Shown piece after piece: positions 1-10,541 of a stretch of 36,270 nt of DNA; positions within the stretch are counted from its first letter, which is position 1; every line of letters starts with the position of its first letter. Under the pieces are notes generated by a model. It did not search any database. It saw only the letters and a list, made by a program, of their open reading frames with translations, and was not told the origin of the DNA. A program made the position numbers and the translations under genes. The DNA comes from Fulvimonas soli (GTDB taxonomy: Bacteria; Pseudomonadota; Gammaproteobacteria; Xanthomonadales; Rhodanobacteraceae): NCBI RefSeq assembly GCF_003148905.1, contig NZ_QGHC01000019.1:1-36270 (forward strand). Direction: 5' to 3'.

Positions 1-53
1 GACTGCTTGATGAACCCGATGATCTGCTCGGTGGTGAAGCGACTCTTCTTCAT
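1..53 (-). CDS. IS3-family transposase OrfA, N-terminal fragment
   Basis: The minus strand from 53 reads MKKSRFTTEQIIGFIKQ and runs off the window edge. This is the standard opening of IS3-family OrfA proteins, which carry a helix-turn-helix that binds the element's ends. Only 17 codons are visible, so it cannot be told whether the gene is intact. The fragment lies 63 bp inside the IS terminus, as expected for orfA. Confidence 0.8.
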   Translation of the reverse strand, partial: MKKSRFTTEQIIGFIKQ

Positions 54-116
54 GTCCGTCCTCGTGGTTGACGGACTTTACAGCTTCACTTGGTACGGCT
101 CAGTGGGGGCAGGTCA
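1..116 (-). mobile_element. End of an IS3-family insertion sequence (partial)
   Basis: The sequence from the window start to about 116 is the left terminus of an IS3-family element whose body lies outside the window. It holds the first codons of orfA and, upstream of them, a terminal sequence reading TGACCTGCCCCCA inward from position 116 on the minus strand, a typical end for the IS407-like branch. Position 116 is the boundary because the interrupted IS1595-family reading frame starts at once at 117. The other end and any target duplication cannot be seen. Confidence 0.75.
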
Positions 117-296
117 GTAGATCACCTGGCCGCGTCTGAAGCGCGATCGCGTCCGTCCGGTGCAGGCCGGGCAGCGAAAGCCATGGGGCCAGCGCCACTT
201 GTACAAAGCGCGGTAGCACTTGGCTTCGGTGCCGTAGCGGTGGATGAATTCGCTCATCGAGCGACCGGCTTGGAACTGCACGTGGTTGATGCCCAT
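117..296 (-). pseudogene. IS1595-family transposase, N-terminal fragment cut by the IS3 element
   Basis: About 60 codons read MGINHVQFQAGRSMSEFIHR followed by a stretch containing W-R-W-P-x-G-F-x-C-P-A-C. This is the N-terminal zinc-ribbon region of IS1595-family (ISPna2-like) transposases, which normally run to about 300 residues. The frame stops being transposase-like after GQVIY, exactly at the IS3 boundary at 116/117. The second CxxC pair and the DDE catalytic domain are missing here. The start could also be the internal Met of MSEFIHR. The element's upstream end is probably near 380, where the Rhs frame is broken. Confidence 0.7.
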
Positions 297-380
297 GGTG
301 TCGCCCCGGTGGATTCAAGGGCACCATGCTGGGCCGCGTGCGGCGCAGATCCTGCGACTCGCAGCTGAAGGTCGGGGCTA
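117..380 (-). mobile_element. IS1595-family element remnant inserted in an Rhs core
   Basis: The segment between the IS3 end (116) and the point where the minus-strand Rhs frame resumes (about 381) contains the truncated IS1595-type transposase and its upstream flank. The Rhs frame reads ...GEIAYFN and then abruptly loses similarity to Rhs cores, which normally continue RYxYxxxNP, so the right edge is placed at about 380. Terminal inverted repeats were not confirmed, so the edge is accurate to only a few bases. Confidence 0.5.
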
Positions 381-696
381 ATCAGGTTAAAGTAAGCGAT
401 TTCACCCATGACAGGACCAACCGGGTCGACACTTAAAAATCCACCAACCTCGGGATCGTAGTATCGAGCCTGCATATATATTAGGCCAGTATCCGGATCA
501 TTTATATGGCCAGCATAGCCAGGTCTCGCTGTAGAGACCCCAGATACTTCGCGCCCATATGGTGCATAATCATATCTGGAAATAATATTTCCATTCTTAT
601 CTTATCGGCCACTACCAGTACCGCTCCCTGAGGAGGGTAGCAATAATGTACCTCCTTGACCTGAATCGAGCTGATTAAAAAGAACGCACCTTCCAT
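381..696 (-). pseudogene. Decayed Rhs-repeat core fragment
   Basis: On the minus strand one frame gives KEVHYCYPPQGAVLVVAD and a second gives KNGNIISRYDYAPYGREV, followed by YAGHINDPDTGLIYMQARYY and DPEVGGFLSVDP. Joined, these match the Rhs core of the intact gene at 885-1772 almost residue for residue, so there is a frameshift near 600 and the 3' end is lost at about 380 to the IS1595-type insertion. It lies in inverted orientation to the intact copy. No function is expected. It looks like the remains of an older Rhs tip. Confidence 0.75.
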
Positions 697-845
697 TATC
701 TTCGATATAATATATTTTTACCATATATCCCCACAGCCCATGTCAAAACACAACGCCACAACTATTCGATGATCTATCAGGCGTCCACTCTTTGGGAAAA
801 GCTGATATGAAATTGTGATGGGAAGCTGGACGATTATTGATATGA

Positions 846-875
846 TATAATCGTTATACCCCTCCGGACAAGGAG
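846..875 (+). promoter_or_regulatory. Candidate -10 box and strong RBS for the Rhs-tip gene
   Basis: A perfect TATAAT lies at 846-851 in an AT-rich stretch, and AAGGAG at 870-875 is 9 bases before the ATG at 885. No convincing -35 was found at the usual spacing. The region 697-884 otherwise holds only AT-rich sequence without a recognisable gene. Confidence 0.45.
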
Positions 876-884
876 TTTAAAGAT

Positions 885-1772
885 ATGGCACGATTAATCA
901 GGACAATGCTGCTGATCAGCACATTCTTGTTGGCTCGCTCGGTGGGAGCCAAAGAAGTACATTATTACTACACTGACCCTCAGGGAACAGTGCTGGCCAA
1001 GACTGACGCCAATGGCAATATCATAGCCAGGTATGACTACTCGCCCTATGGGCGAGCGACGTTGGGAGAGTCTCCATCCGGACCCGGCTTTACCGGGCAT
1101 GTAAATGACAAGGATACGGGGCTCGTATATATGCAGGCCCGTTATTACGACCCGGATGCGGGACGTTTTTTAAGTATCGACCCTATGGCAATCCAAGAAA
1201 ATGGAATTTATGATCAAAACCGCTACTTATATGCCAAAGGAAATCCTGTTCGATATGTAGATCCGGACGGCAAAAAGTACGCTGAATTATGGGCCAAGCA
1301 AGGAGCTGTGGTTGGTGCAGTGAGCACGGCCGGGGCTTCGGTTGCGGTCGACGCGGTAACGGGTGGAGTAAATGTGCTAGCTACACCTGCAGAAATTGCG
1401 GGAGGCAGCGTTGCCGGGGGCATTGTCGGGTACAAACTGGGCCAGCTTGCCGATCACATTATGGGGACTGAAGAACACTCAGATGCTACCAAAAGTAATG
1501 GAGCCGAGACAGGTGCCGGCATCAATGAAGAAGTTGTAAATGGGAAGTCAACCAAGACTCCAAATGAAGGCGTCCCTGGGAGCGTGCACGTCAATCCGGG
1601 GAGCGGTCAGAGACGCTTATACGGTGAGGATGGAAAGCCGTTGAAGGATATCGATGTGGATCACGATCATGGCCAAGGGAAGCCCCATGTGCATGACTGG
1701 GGGCGTGACGAAAACGGTATGCCGACGCGAGGGCCTGGTCGGCCTTACGATCCCGCTAAAGATGGCTTTTGA
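885..1772 (+). CDS. Short Rhs-tip protein with signal peptide and candidate C-terminal toxin domain
   Basis: This 295-residue protein starts with a basic, hydrophobic segment (about 1-22, ending SVGA) that looks like a secretion signal. An Rhs core follows at once: KEVHYYYTDPQG at 23-34, RYDYSPYGR at 49-57, the hallmark GLVYMQARYYDPDAGRFLS at 79-97, and NPVRYVDPDG at 120-129. After the core comes a glycine/alanine-rich hydrophobic stretch (about 138-192) and then a polar C-terminal domain with a His/Asp cluster (D-I-D-V-D-H-D-H at 255-262, H-V-H-D-W at 268-272). Full Rhs proteins exceed 1,000 residues, so this is a tip-only form. By position the C-terminus should be a toxin; a type-24-like RNase fold is a guess. 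The low GC content points to recent transfer. The start is fixed by AAGGAG. Confidence 0.75.
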   Translation: MARLIRTMLLISTFLLARSVGAKEVHYYYTDPQGTVLAKTDANGNIIARYDYSPYGRATLGESPSGPGFTGHVNDKDTGLVYMQARYYDPDAGRFLSIDPMAIQENGIYDQNRYLYAKGNPVRYVDPDGKKYAELWAKQGAVVGAVSTAGASVAVDAVTGGVNVLATPAEIAGGSVAGGIVGYKLGQLADHIMGTEEHSDATKSNGAETGAGINEEVVNGKSTKTPNEGVPGSVHVNPGSGQRRLYGEDGKPLKDIDVDHDHGQGKPHVHDWGRDENGMPTRGPGRPYDPAKDGF

Positions 1773-1784
1773 GGAGTGCGAGGC

Positions 1785-2174
1785 ATGCTATCGCGTAATT
1801 ACCACGATTGCGTATTGATTTCAATTCGATTGGATGCGGGTTCGGGCAGTGTTGATCTGACATTTAAAAGCGAGCCTGGTGAAAGGATGGAAATCATCCT
1901 GCGTGGCTGCAGCCTATTCAAATCCAGCGATCTTGTTTTGCAGAACGTGGTGTCGAGAATCATTACTTATACGGGGCACGATGTGATTGAAAGAGATGTT
2001 GCGGATAAGCTTGAGTGGGTTTCCAGCTTATCGGATGCGTCAAGTTTTTTGAATGCTGAAAGAATGGGGGCGATTGTCTCGTCTATAAAGAATGGGTGTG
2101 AGACCTTGATATATGTCGAGCCTAGCTGGGGAGCACAGATTGTTGCCTTGTGCAAGGAGATTGTCGAGCGTTGA
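1785..2174 (+). CDS. Probable immunity protein for the Rhs-tip toxin
   Basis: This 129-residue protein has no signal peptide or membrane segment and is likely cytoplasmic. It starts 12 bases after the Rhs stop. The ATG at 1785 is preceded by an AGGAG at 1772-1776 that overlaps the Rhs stop codon, so the genes are translationally close; an in-frame GTG at 1776 would cover that RBS and is less likely. N-terminal features are NYHDCVLISIRLD and alternating hydrophobic residues typical of beta strands; the C-terminus has YVEPSWGAQIVALC. I do not recognise the family with certainty. The immunity role is inferred from position, size and shared low GC. Confidence 0.6.
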   Translation: MLSRNYHDCVLISIRLDAGSGSVDLTFKSEPGERMEIILRGCSLFKSSDLVLQNVVSRIITYTGHDVIERDVADKLEWVSSLSDASSFLNAERMGAIVSSIKNGCETLIYVEPSWGAQIVALCKEIVER

Positions 2175-2190
2175 CGGCAGTGGATTCAGG

Positions 2191-2209
2191 TATAAATAAA
2201 TTATTTATA
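2191..2209. repeat. Perfect AT-only inverted repeat between converging genes
   Basis: TATAAATAA, a single A and TTATTTATA form a perfect 9+1+9 palindrome made only of A and T. It lies 17 bases after the immunity gene stop and 13 bases before the stop of the convergent permease. It marks the edge between low-GC and high-GC DNA. It may act in transcript ends or be a transfer scar. Confidence 0.5.
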
Positions 2210-2221
2210 TTGTGCCTATGT

Positions 2222-3721
2222 CTACTTGAAGCTGCCCGGTTCCAACCGGCTGTGCCGCATGCCGTAGCCGAAGTAGACCACCAGGCCGATCGCCATCCAC
2301 ACCACGAAGCGCTCGATGGTGATCCAAGGCAGGCCGCCGAGCATGACCAGGCGGCCGTCCTGCCACCACGGCCAGCCGACGATCAGGAACAGCGAGAACA
2401 GCATGCCGGCCGGCGCCACCAGCCACAGCGCCGGGGTGCGGAAGCTGCGCCGCAGCTGCGGCTTGCGCACGCGCAGCACCAGCACCGAGCCGCAGATGAT
2501 GATGAAGGCCGCCAGCGTGCCGATGTTGACCAGCTCGGCCACCTCGCCAATCGGCAGGAAGCCGGCCACCAGCGCGGTGAACGCGCCGAGGATCAGCGTC
2601 GGCCGCGCCGGCGTGCCGTACCTCGGGTGCACCTGCGCGAACCACTCCGGCAGCAGGCCGTCGCGCGCCAGCGCGAACCAGATGCGCGCCGCCCCCAGCA
2701 TGAAGGCGAACAGCACGCTGGTGATGCCGGCGATCGCCGCGACCGAGATGATCGCGCGCACCCAGTCCAGCCCCAGCGCCTTGAACGCCGCGTCCACCGG
2801 CGCCGGCGAGTCGAGCTGCGGGTACGGCACCATGCCGGTGAGCACCAGCGACACCGCCAGGTACAGCGCCATCGACACCGCCAGCGAGAGCAGCACCGCA
2901 CGCGGCAGGTCGCGCTGCGGATGGCGCGCCTCCTCCGCCGCGGTGGTCAGCGTGTCGTAGCCGAACACTGCGAAGAACACGATGCTGGAGGCCGCCAGCA
3001 CGCCGCCCCAGCCGAAGTGGCTGCCGCCGGCGCCAGCGACCGCGGGCGGGATGAAGGGATGCCAGTTGGCCGGGTTCACGTAGAACGCGCCCACGCCGAC
3101 CACCAGCGCCACGCCGATCACCTTGACGACCACGATCAGCGTGTTGAAGCGCGCGCCCCACTCGGTCTTCACCGTGAGCAGCAGCGCGATCAGCAGCGCG
3201 ATGCCGGCGGCGATCACGTTGAACACCTTGCCGCTCTCCGGGTGCGCCGGGTCGTAGGCGCCCTGCGCCCACGCCGGCAGCTGCACGCCGAACAGCTGTT
3301 CGAGCAGCGCCTGCACGTAGCCGGACCAGCCGATCGCCACCACGCCCACGATCAGCGCGTACTCGATCAGCAGGTCCCAGCCGATGATCCAGGCGAACAG
3401 CTCGCCCAGCACCGCGTAGCCGTAGGTGTAGGCGCTGCCGGTGACCGGGATCATGCCGGAGAACTCGGCGTAGGCCAGCGCCGCGCAGGCGCTGCCCAGG
3501 CCGGCGACGATGAAGGAGAGGATCACCGCCGGGCCGGCGTTCATCGCCGCCTGCTGGCCGGCCAGCACGAACACGCCTACGCCGATGATCGCGCCGATGC
3601 CGATCGCGGTGAGCTGCCACAGCCCCAGCACGCGGCGGAAGTCGTGCCGCGCGCCGGCCTCGGCCTGCAACTGCTCCACCGGCTTGTGCCGCACCAGCCT
3701 GCCCCAGAATCCCATCGCCAT
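2222..3721 (-). CDS. APC-family amino acid permease (cationic amino acid transporter-like)
   Basis: This 499-residue inner-membrane protein has about 12 or more hydrophobic segments. The APC superfamily signature GIGAIIGVGVFVLAG lies at 41-55 in the first helix, and FGYDTLTTAAEEARHPQRD at 253-271 matches the conserved loop of CAT/YfnA-like amino acid permeases. A proton- or sodium-coupled amino acid uptake role is expected; the substrate cannot be read from sequence. The start may be the first or third codon (MAMGF). A candidate -10 (TATGAT on the minus strand) lies at 3745-3750. It is divergent from TBDR1 with 167 bases between starts. GC content is normal for the core, unlike the Rhs island beside it. 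Confidence 0.85.
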   Translation of the reverse strand: MAMGFWGRLVRHKPVEQLQAEAGARHDFRRVLGLWQLTAIGIGAIIGVGVFVLAGQQAAMNAGPAVILSFIVAGLGSACAALAYAEFSGMIPVTGSAYTYGYAVLGELFAWIIGWDLLIEYALIVGVVAIGWSGYVQALLEQLFGVQLPAWAQGAYDPAHPESGKVFNVIAAGIALLIALLLTVKTEWGARFNTLIVVVKVIGVALVVGVGAFYVNPANWHPFIPPAVAGAGGSHFGWGGVLAASSIVFFAVFGYDTLTTAAEEARHPQRDLPRAVLLSLAVSMALYLAVSLVLTGMVPYPQLDSPAPVDAAFKALGLDWVRAIISVAAIAGITSVLFAFMLGAARIWFALARDGLLPEWFAQVHPRYGTPARPTLILGAFTALVAGFLPIGEVAELVNIGTLAAFIIICGSVLVLRVRKPQLRRSFRTPALWLVAPAGMLFSLFLIVGWPWWQDGRLVMLGGLPWITIERFVVWMAIGLVVYFGYGMRHSRLEPGSFK

Positions 3722-3888
3722 GCCCCTCGGCCCAAAGAGCGCCGATCATAGCGAATGCCGCCGCCGCCCCCTTGCTGCGCTGCGCCTATACAGCGGCGCG
3801 CATCGCGGCCGAACATACGGCCAGGTATCCAAGGGGGCCGCACGTGCGGGGTTGGATGCTTCGGACCACGACCGGGGAACACAAGCAC

Positions 3889-6351
3889 ATGCGACGCAAC
3901 ACCCTTGCCGCGGGCATCGCCTGCGCGCTGCTGGCCTGCCTGGCGCCCTGCGGCGCGCCGGCCCAGGACGCCGCCGCCGACCAGGCCGCGCCCAAGCCGC
4001 CGGCGACCCAGCTCGGCCAGATCACCGTGACCGCGCAGAGCCGCACGCAGGAAATGCAGGACGTGCCGATCGCGATGGACATCCTCACCACGCAGCAGGT
4101 GGAGCGCGTGGCCGCGACCGACCTCTCGCGCATGAACCTGTTCGTGCCCAGCCTGGTGGTGGACGCCGACGACGCCACCCAGCCCACCTACCGCCTGCGC
4201 GGCATCGAGACCAGCGACTTCGGCATCGGCACCGACTCGGCGGTGGGCGTGTACATCGACGGCGTGTACCAGACCCGCGCCGGCGGCGCGCTGCTGGCGT
4301 TCAACGACATCGCCCGCGTCGAGGTGCTCAAGGGGCCGCAGGGCACGCTGTTCGGCCGCAACACCGCAGCCGGCGCGATCTCCATCGTCACCAACGAGCC
4401 CGGCGACAAGCTGGAGGGCAAGGCGCGCGTGCGCTTCGGCAGCTACGGCAGGCGCTACGGCGACGCGCTGCTCAACCTGCCGATGGGCAAGGACATGGCG
4501 CTGCGCGTGAGCGTGCTGGACAACCAGAGCGACGGCTGGATCAAGGACGCCGCCAACGGCCGCCACTACGGCAAGGACGACGAGTACGGCGCGCGCGCGG
4601 TGTGGCGCTGGGACGTCACGCCGGACACCCGCGTGCTGCTGGCCTGGAACTACGACCGGGTGAACCAGCCCTCGCGCCTGGACGTGGGGCTGATCCCGCT
4701 GTCCTCCACCGACCTGTACCAGCGCCCGCCCTTCCCGGCCGAGCCGGCCCACTTCTACGACCCGCGCCACGCGCCGTTCTTCAACGACGCCGGCGACGGC
4801 CGCGAGCGGCGGCGCTACCAGTCCGGCACGCTGACCGTCGACCACGCCTTCGACTGGGGCAGCCTCGCCTCGATCACCGCCTGGACCGGCTACGACATGT
4901 CGCACATCGAGGACGGCGACGGCACCGACCACGTCACCTCGCACCTGGACACCGGCGTGATCGGCCGCGGCCACACCTGGTACCAGGAGTTCAAGCTGAG
5001 CGGCAACAACGACCTGGCGGACTGGGTGGCCGGCGCCAGCCTGTACACCGAGCACGCCGCCCAGACCAGCCTGGCGCGGGTGAACACCGACACCTACGAC
5101 ACGCTGGTGCTCAACACCGGCGCCGCGCAGGGGCTCACCCCGGACGGCACGCTGTTCGGCTACTTCGACTCGCTGCTGCAGTCCTTCGGCCTGCCCTACC
5201 GACTGCTCGGCGACCCGTGGACCGAGACCGTCTCCAACAAGGGCCGCTTCAACGCCTACGCCGCCTACGGCGACGTGATCTGGCACCTCAGCGACCGCCT
5301 CAACCTCACCACCGGCCTGCGCTACACCATCGACAAGAAGTACTTCGACTGGTACACGCCCACGCGCTACGCGCCGGAGCTGGACGCCACGCTCGACCGG
5401 ATGCAGGCGGCCGGGCTGTTCGACCTGGTGCCGATCCTCACCGGCGGCCAGCTCGGCGGCGAGCAGCTGCGCGCGATCCTCACCCAGAACCAGATCTTCC
5501 CCACCGCGGTGGGCCAGACCATCGCGCGCAGCAACCGCTGGACCGACCTCAGCCCGCGCGTGGTGCTGGACTACAAGTTCACCCCGGACGTGATGGGCTA
5601 CGCCTCGCTGGCCAAGGGCTACAAGGCCGGCGGCTACAACGGCGTGGCGCCCAACTCGCAGTTCGCGCCGGAGAAGGTGTGGAACCTGGAGACCGGCGTG
5701 AAGAGCGTGTTCCCCGAGCACGACCTGCTGCTCAACGCCTCGCTCTACTACTACCGCTACGACGACCGCCAGACCCTGCAGCTGACGCCCACCAGCGGCG
5801 GCCTCAACGTGCCGCAGTACCGCGTGAGCAACACCAACCAGGAGGCCAAGGGCTTCGAGCTGGAGGCGCAATGGCTGCCGCTCGAGAACCTGCAGCTGGA
5901 CTTCAACGGCACCTACATCGACTCCAGGTACCGCGACGCGGTGGCCTCCTCCGGCATCGACGTCTCCGGCCAGCCGGTGGACGAGCCCAGGGTCTCCTTC
6001 TCGCTGGCCGCCGCCTACACCTGGCACGGCGTCGCCAACGGCGACCTCACGCTGAGCGGCCAGTACGGCTACCGCGGGCACAAGCGCTGCAACGACGACT
6101 CCACCTACGAGGGCCACTGCGCCCTGCCCGGCGCGCCGTTCGACCTCACCGAGGCGCAGCAGCGCACCGACCTGCGGCTGGGCTGGGACGCCCGGGGCGG
6201 CCGCTGGGGCGCGGCACTGTTCGTCAACAACCTGTTCGACCAGCGCTACGTCACCGACCTGGGTACCGTCTCGCAGTCGGTGCTGGGCACGCCCTACGCC
6301 TACGTCACGCCGCCGCGGATGTGGGGCATGGAGCTGCACGCGAAGTTCTGA
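3889..6351 (+). CDS. TonB-dependent outer-membrane receptor (TBDR1)
   Basis: This 820-residue protein has a signal peptide at about 1-26 (cleavage after APAQ), a TonB-box-like QITVTAQ at 44-50, a plug domain with VEVLKGPQGTLFGRNTAAG at 144-162, and a long beta-barrel ending in the outer-membrane signature phenylalanine. It lacks an N-terminal STN signalling domain, so it should transport without surface signalling. The frame is open further upstream, but the ATG at 3889 is chosen because a GGGGA lies 10 bases before it and the signal peptide starts there. The plug type (DVPI..., LKGPQGTLFGRN) is shared with receptors for iron chelates and many other ligands, so the substrate is unknown. A GC-rich hairpin follows. 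Confidence 0.88.
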   Translation: MRRNTLAAGIACALLACLAPCGAPAQDAAADQAAPKPPATQLGQITVTAQSRTQEMQDVPIAMDILTTQQVERVAATDLSRMNLFVPSLVVDADDATQPTYRLRGIETSDFGIGTDSAVGVYIDGVYQTRAGGALLAFNDIARVEVLKGPQGTLFGRNTAAGAISIVTNEPGDKLEGKARVRFGSYGRRYGDALLNLPMGKDMALRVSVLDNQSDGWIKDAANGRHYGKDDEYGARAVWRWDVTPDTRVLLAWNYDRVNQPSRLDVGLIPLSSTDLYQRPPFPAEPAHFYDPRHAPFFNDAGDGRERRRYQSGTLTVDHAFDWGSLASITAWTGYDMSHIEDGDGTDHVTSHLDTGVIGRGHTWYQEFKLSGNNDLADWVAGASLYTEHAAQTSLARVNTDTYDTLVLNTGAAQGLTPDGTLFGYFDSLLQSFGLPYRLLGDPWTETVSNKGRFNAYAAYGDVIWHLSDRLNLTTGLRYTIDKKYFDWYTPTRYAPELDATLDRMQAAGLFDLVPILTGGQLGGEQLRAILTQNQIFPTAVGQTIARSNRWTDLSPRVVLDYKFTPDVMGYASLAKGYKAGGYNGVAPNSQFAPEKVWNLETGVKSVFPEHDLLLNASLYYYRYDDRQTLQLTPTSGGLNVPQYRVSNTNQEAKGFELEAQWLPLENLQLDFNGTYIDSRYRDAVASSGIDVSGQPVDEPRVSFSLAAAYTWHGVANGDLTLSGQYGYRGHKRCNDDSTYEGHCALPGAPFDLTEAQQRTDLRLGWDARGGRWGAALFVNNLFDQRYVTDLGTVSQSVLGTPYAYVTPPRMWGMELHAKF

Positions 6352-6402
6352 GGGCGGCGCGCTCGCACGGTCCGGTCGTCGCCCGCAGCGGCGGCCCGCG
6401 GA

Positions 6403-6434
6403 GGCGGCGGCGGGGCTCCCGCCCTGCCGCCGCC
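6403..6434. terminator. GC-rich hairpin between converging genes
   Basis: GGCGGCGG at 6403-6410 pairs with CCGCCGCC at 6427-6434, with further pairing possible inside (GCGGG with CCCGC). It sits between the stop of TBDR1 (+) and the stop of the PraB-like gene (-), so it could end both transcripts. No T-run follows on either side, so it is not a canonical intrinsic terminator. Confidence 0.35.
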
Positions 6435-6442
6435 GGTTGCGG

Positions 6443-6952
6443 TCAGATGCCCTTGACGATCGGGCTGGTGGTCAGGTCGCCGCTGTTCACCGTACAGACG
6501 CCGAGCGAGCCGCTCAGGTTGACGTGGGTCGAGGTGGGGACGCTGTCGTCGCCGACCACCTTGATGGTCGCGGTGCCCGAGCAGGTGAAGATGCCCGCGG
6601 CCACCACGCTGACGCCGGAGACGGTGGCGGTCCAGGTCGGCGTGCTGCCGGACACCGCGGTCGGCGCGCTGATCGCCCACGGCAGGTTGTTGGCGTGGAT
6701 CGCGTTGCACACGCTGCTGCCGGTGAAGCTGGCGGCGGTCACCTTGGCCACGCCCGATACCGATTCCACGGTGAAGGTCGACGTGCACGGATAGGCGATG
6801 CCGAGGAAGCTGACGCTGGTCGGCCCCGGCCCGATGATGCTGGTGCCGGTGGTGCTGCCGCCCACCGACCACTGAGTCGCGAAGGCCGCCGGCGCGCCGA
6901 GCGTGCCCGCCATGACCAGCGAGCCGAGCAGCAGGGATTTGATCGCGTTCAT
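6443..6952 (-). CDS. Small secreted PraB-like protein
   Basis: This 169-residue protein has a clear signal peptide (about 1-25, cleavage after AFA). The mature part is rich in Gly, Ser, Thr and Val, with four cysteines at 56, 82, 124 and 153 that could form two disulfides. VTAASFTGSSVCNAIHANNL at 71-90 followed by PW resembles the PraA/PraB family, secreted surface proteins linked to alkane oxidation and biofilm adhesion in Pseudomonas. The assignment is from memory of the family pattern and is moderate. The ATG at 6952 is supported by GGAGAG upstream. It lies 192 bases downstream of TBDR2 on the same strand, so it may belong to the same regulon, but a separate promoter is possible. Confidence 0.6.
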   Translation of the reverse strand: MNAIKSLLLGSLVMAGTLGAPAAFATQWSVGGSTTGTSIIGPGPTSVSFLGIAYPCTSTFTVESVSGVAKVTAASFTGSSVCNAIHANNLPWAISAPTAVSGSTPTWTATVSGVSVVAAGIFTCSGTATIKVVGDDSVPTSTHVNLSGSLGVCTVNSGDLTTSPIVKGI

Positions 6953-7144
6953 GAGTTTCTCTCCATTTTGTTTGACCATCGACAGGGGAGCGCGGCAGAC
7001 CCGGGGTAGGTACCTGCCGTCGCCGCATGTGGCGTCGATCCCGCTACGTCCGCGGGGAGGCCGCCGTTCCCCGGCGCGTCCGCCGCCTGCGGCGGCGCCC
7101 GTCCGGGAAAAGGGTAAAAAGGCAGCGCAGCGCATCGGTACGGC

Positions 7145-10417
<3,273 letters not shown>

Positions 10418-10463
10418 GCATCGTCCCCCTTCGTCGCCTGTGCAGTCATTGCGTCAGGCAACT

Positions 10464-10489
10464 AGAACGTTGCGCGCGGCCGGTACCCC
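10464..10489 (-). promoter_or_regulatory. Candidate ECF (FecI-type) promoter for TBDR2
   Basis: Read on the minus strand, an A-rich tract (10497-10502) is followed by GGGGTAC (10489-10483), 13 bases, and CGTTCT (10469-10464), about 46 bases before the receptor start. A-tract, G-rich -35-like box and CGT-containing -10-like box is the arrangement I would expect for an ECF-dependent receptor promoter. Exact consensus for this sigma factor is unknown, so this is a proposal. Confidence 0.4.
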
Positions 10490-10541
10490 TAGAAACTTTT
10501 TTCGCGGAGCAGCGCGCGGCGCGCGCCGGGCCCGCCGCCCT

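Noticed and set aside
2150-3751. Long open frame on the plus strand opposite the permease gene.
   Set aside because: Its product is an Arg/His/Gln-rich string without any domain, typical of the antisense frame of GC-rich genes. The minus-strand permease has clear family motifs.
7083-7120. GCCGCC-TGC-GGCGGC hairpin and a separate A5 run downstream of TBDR2.
   Set aside because: On the minus strand the T-run comes before the hairpin, so they do not make an intrinsic terminator.
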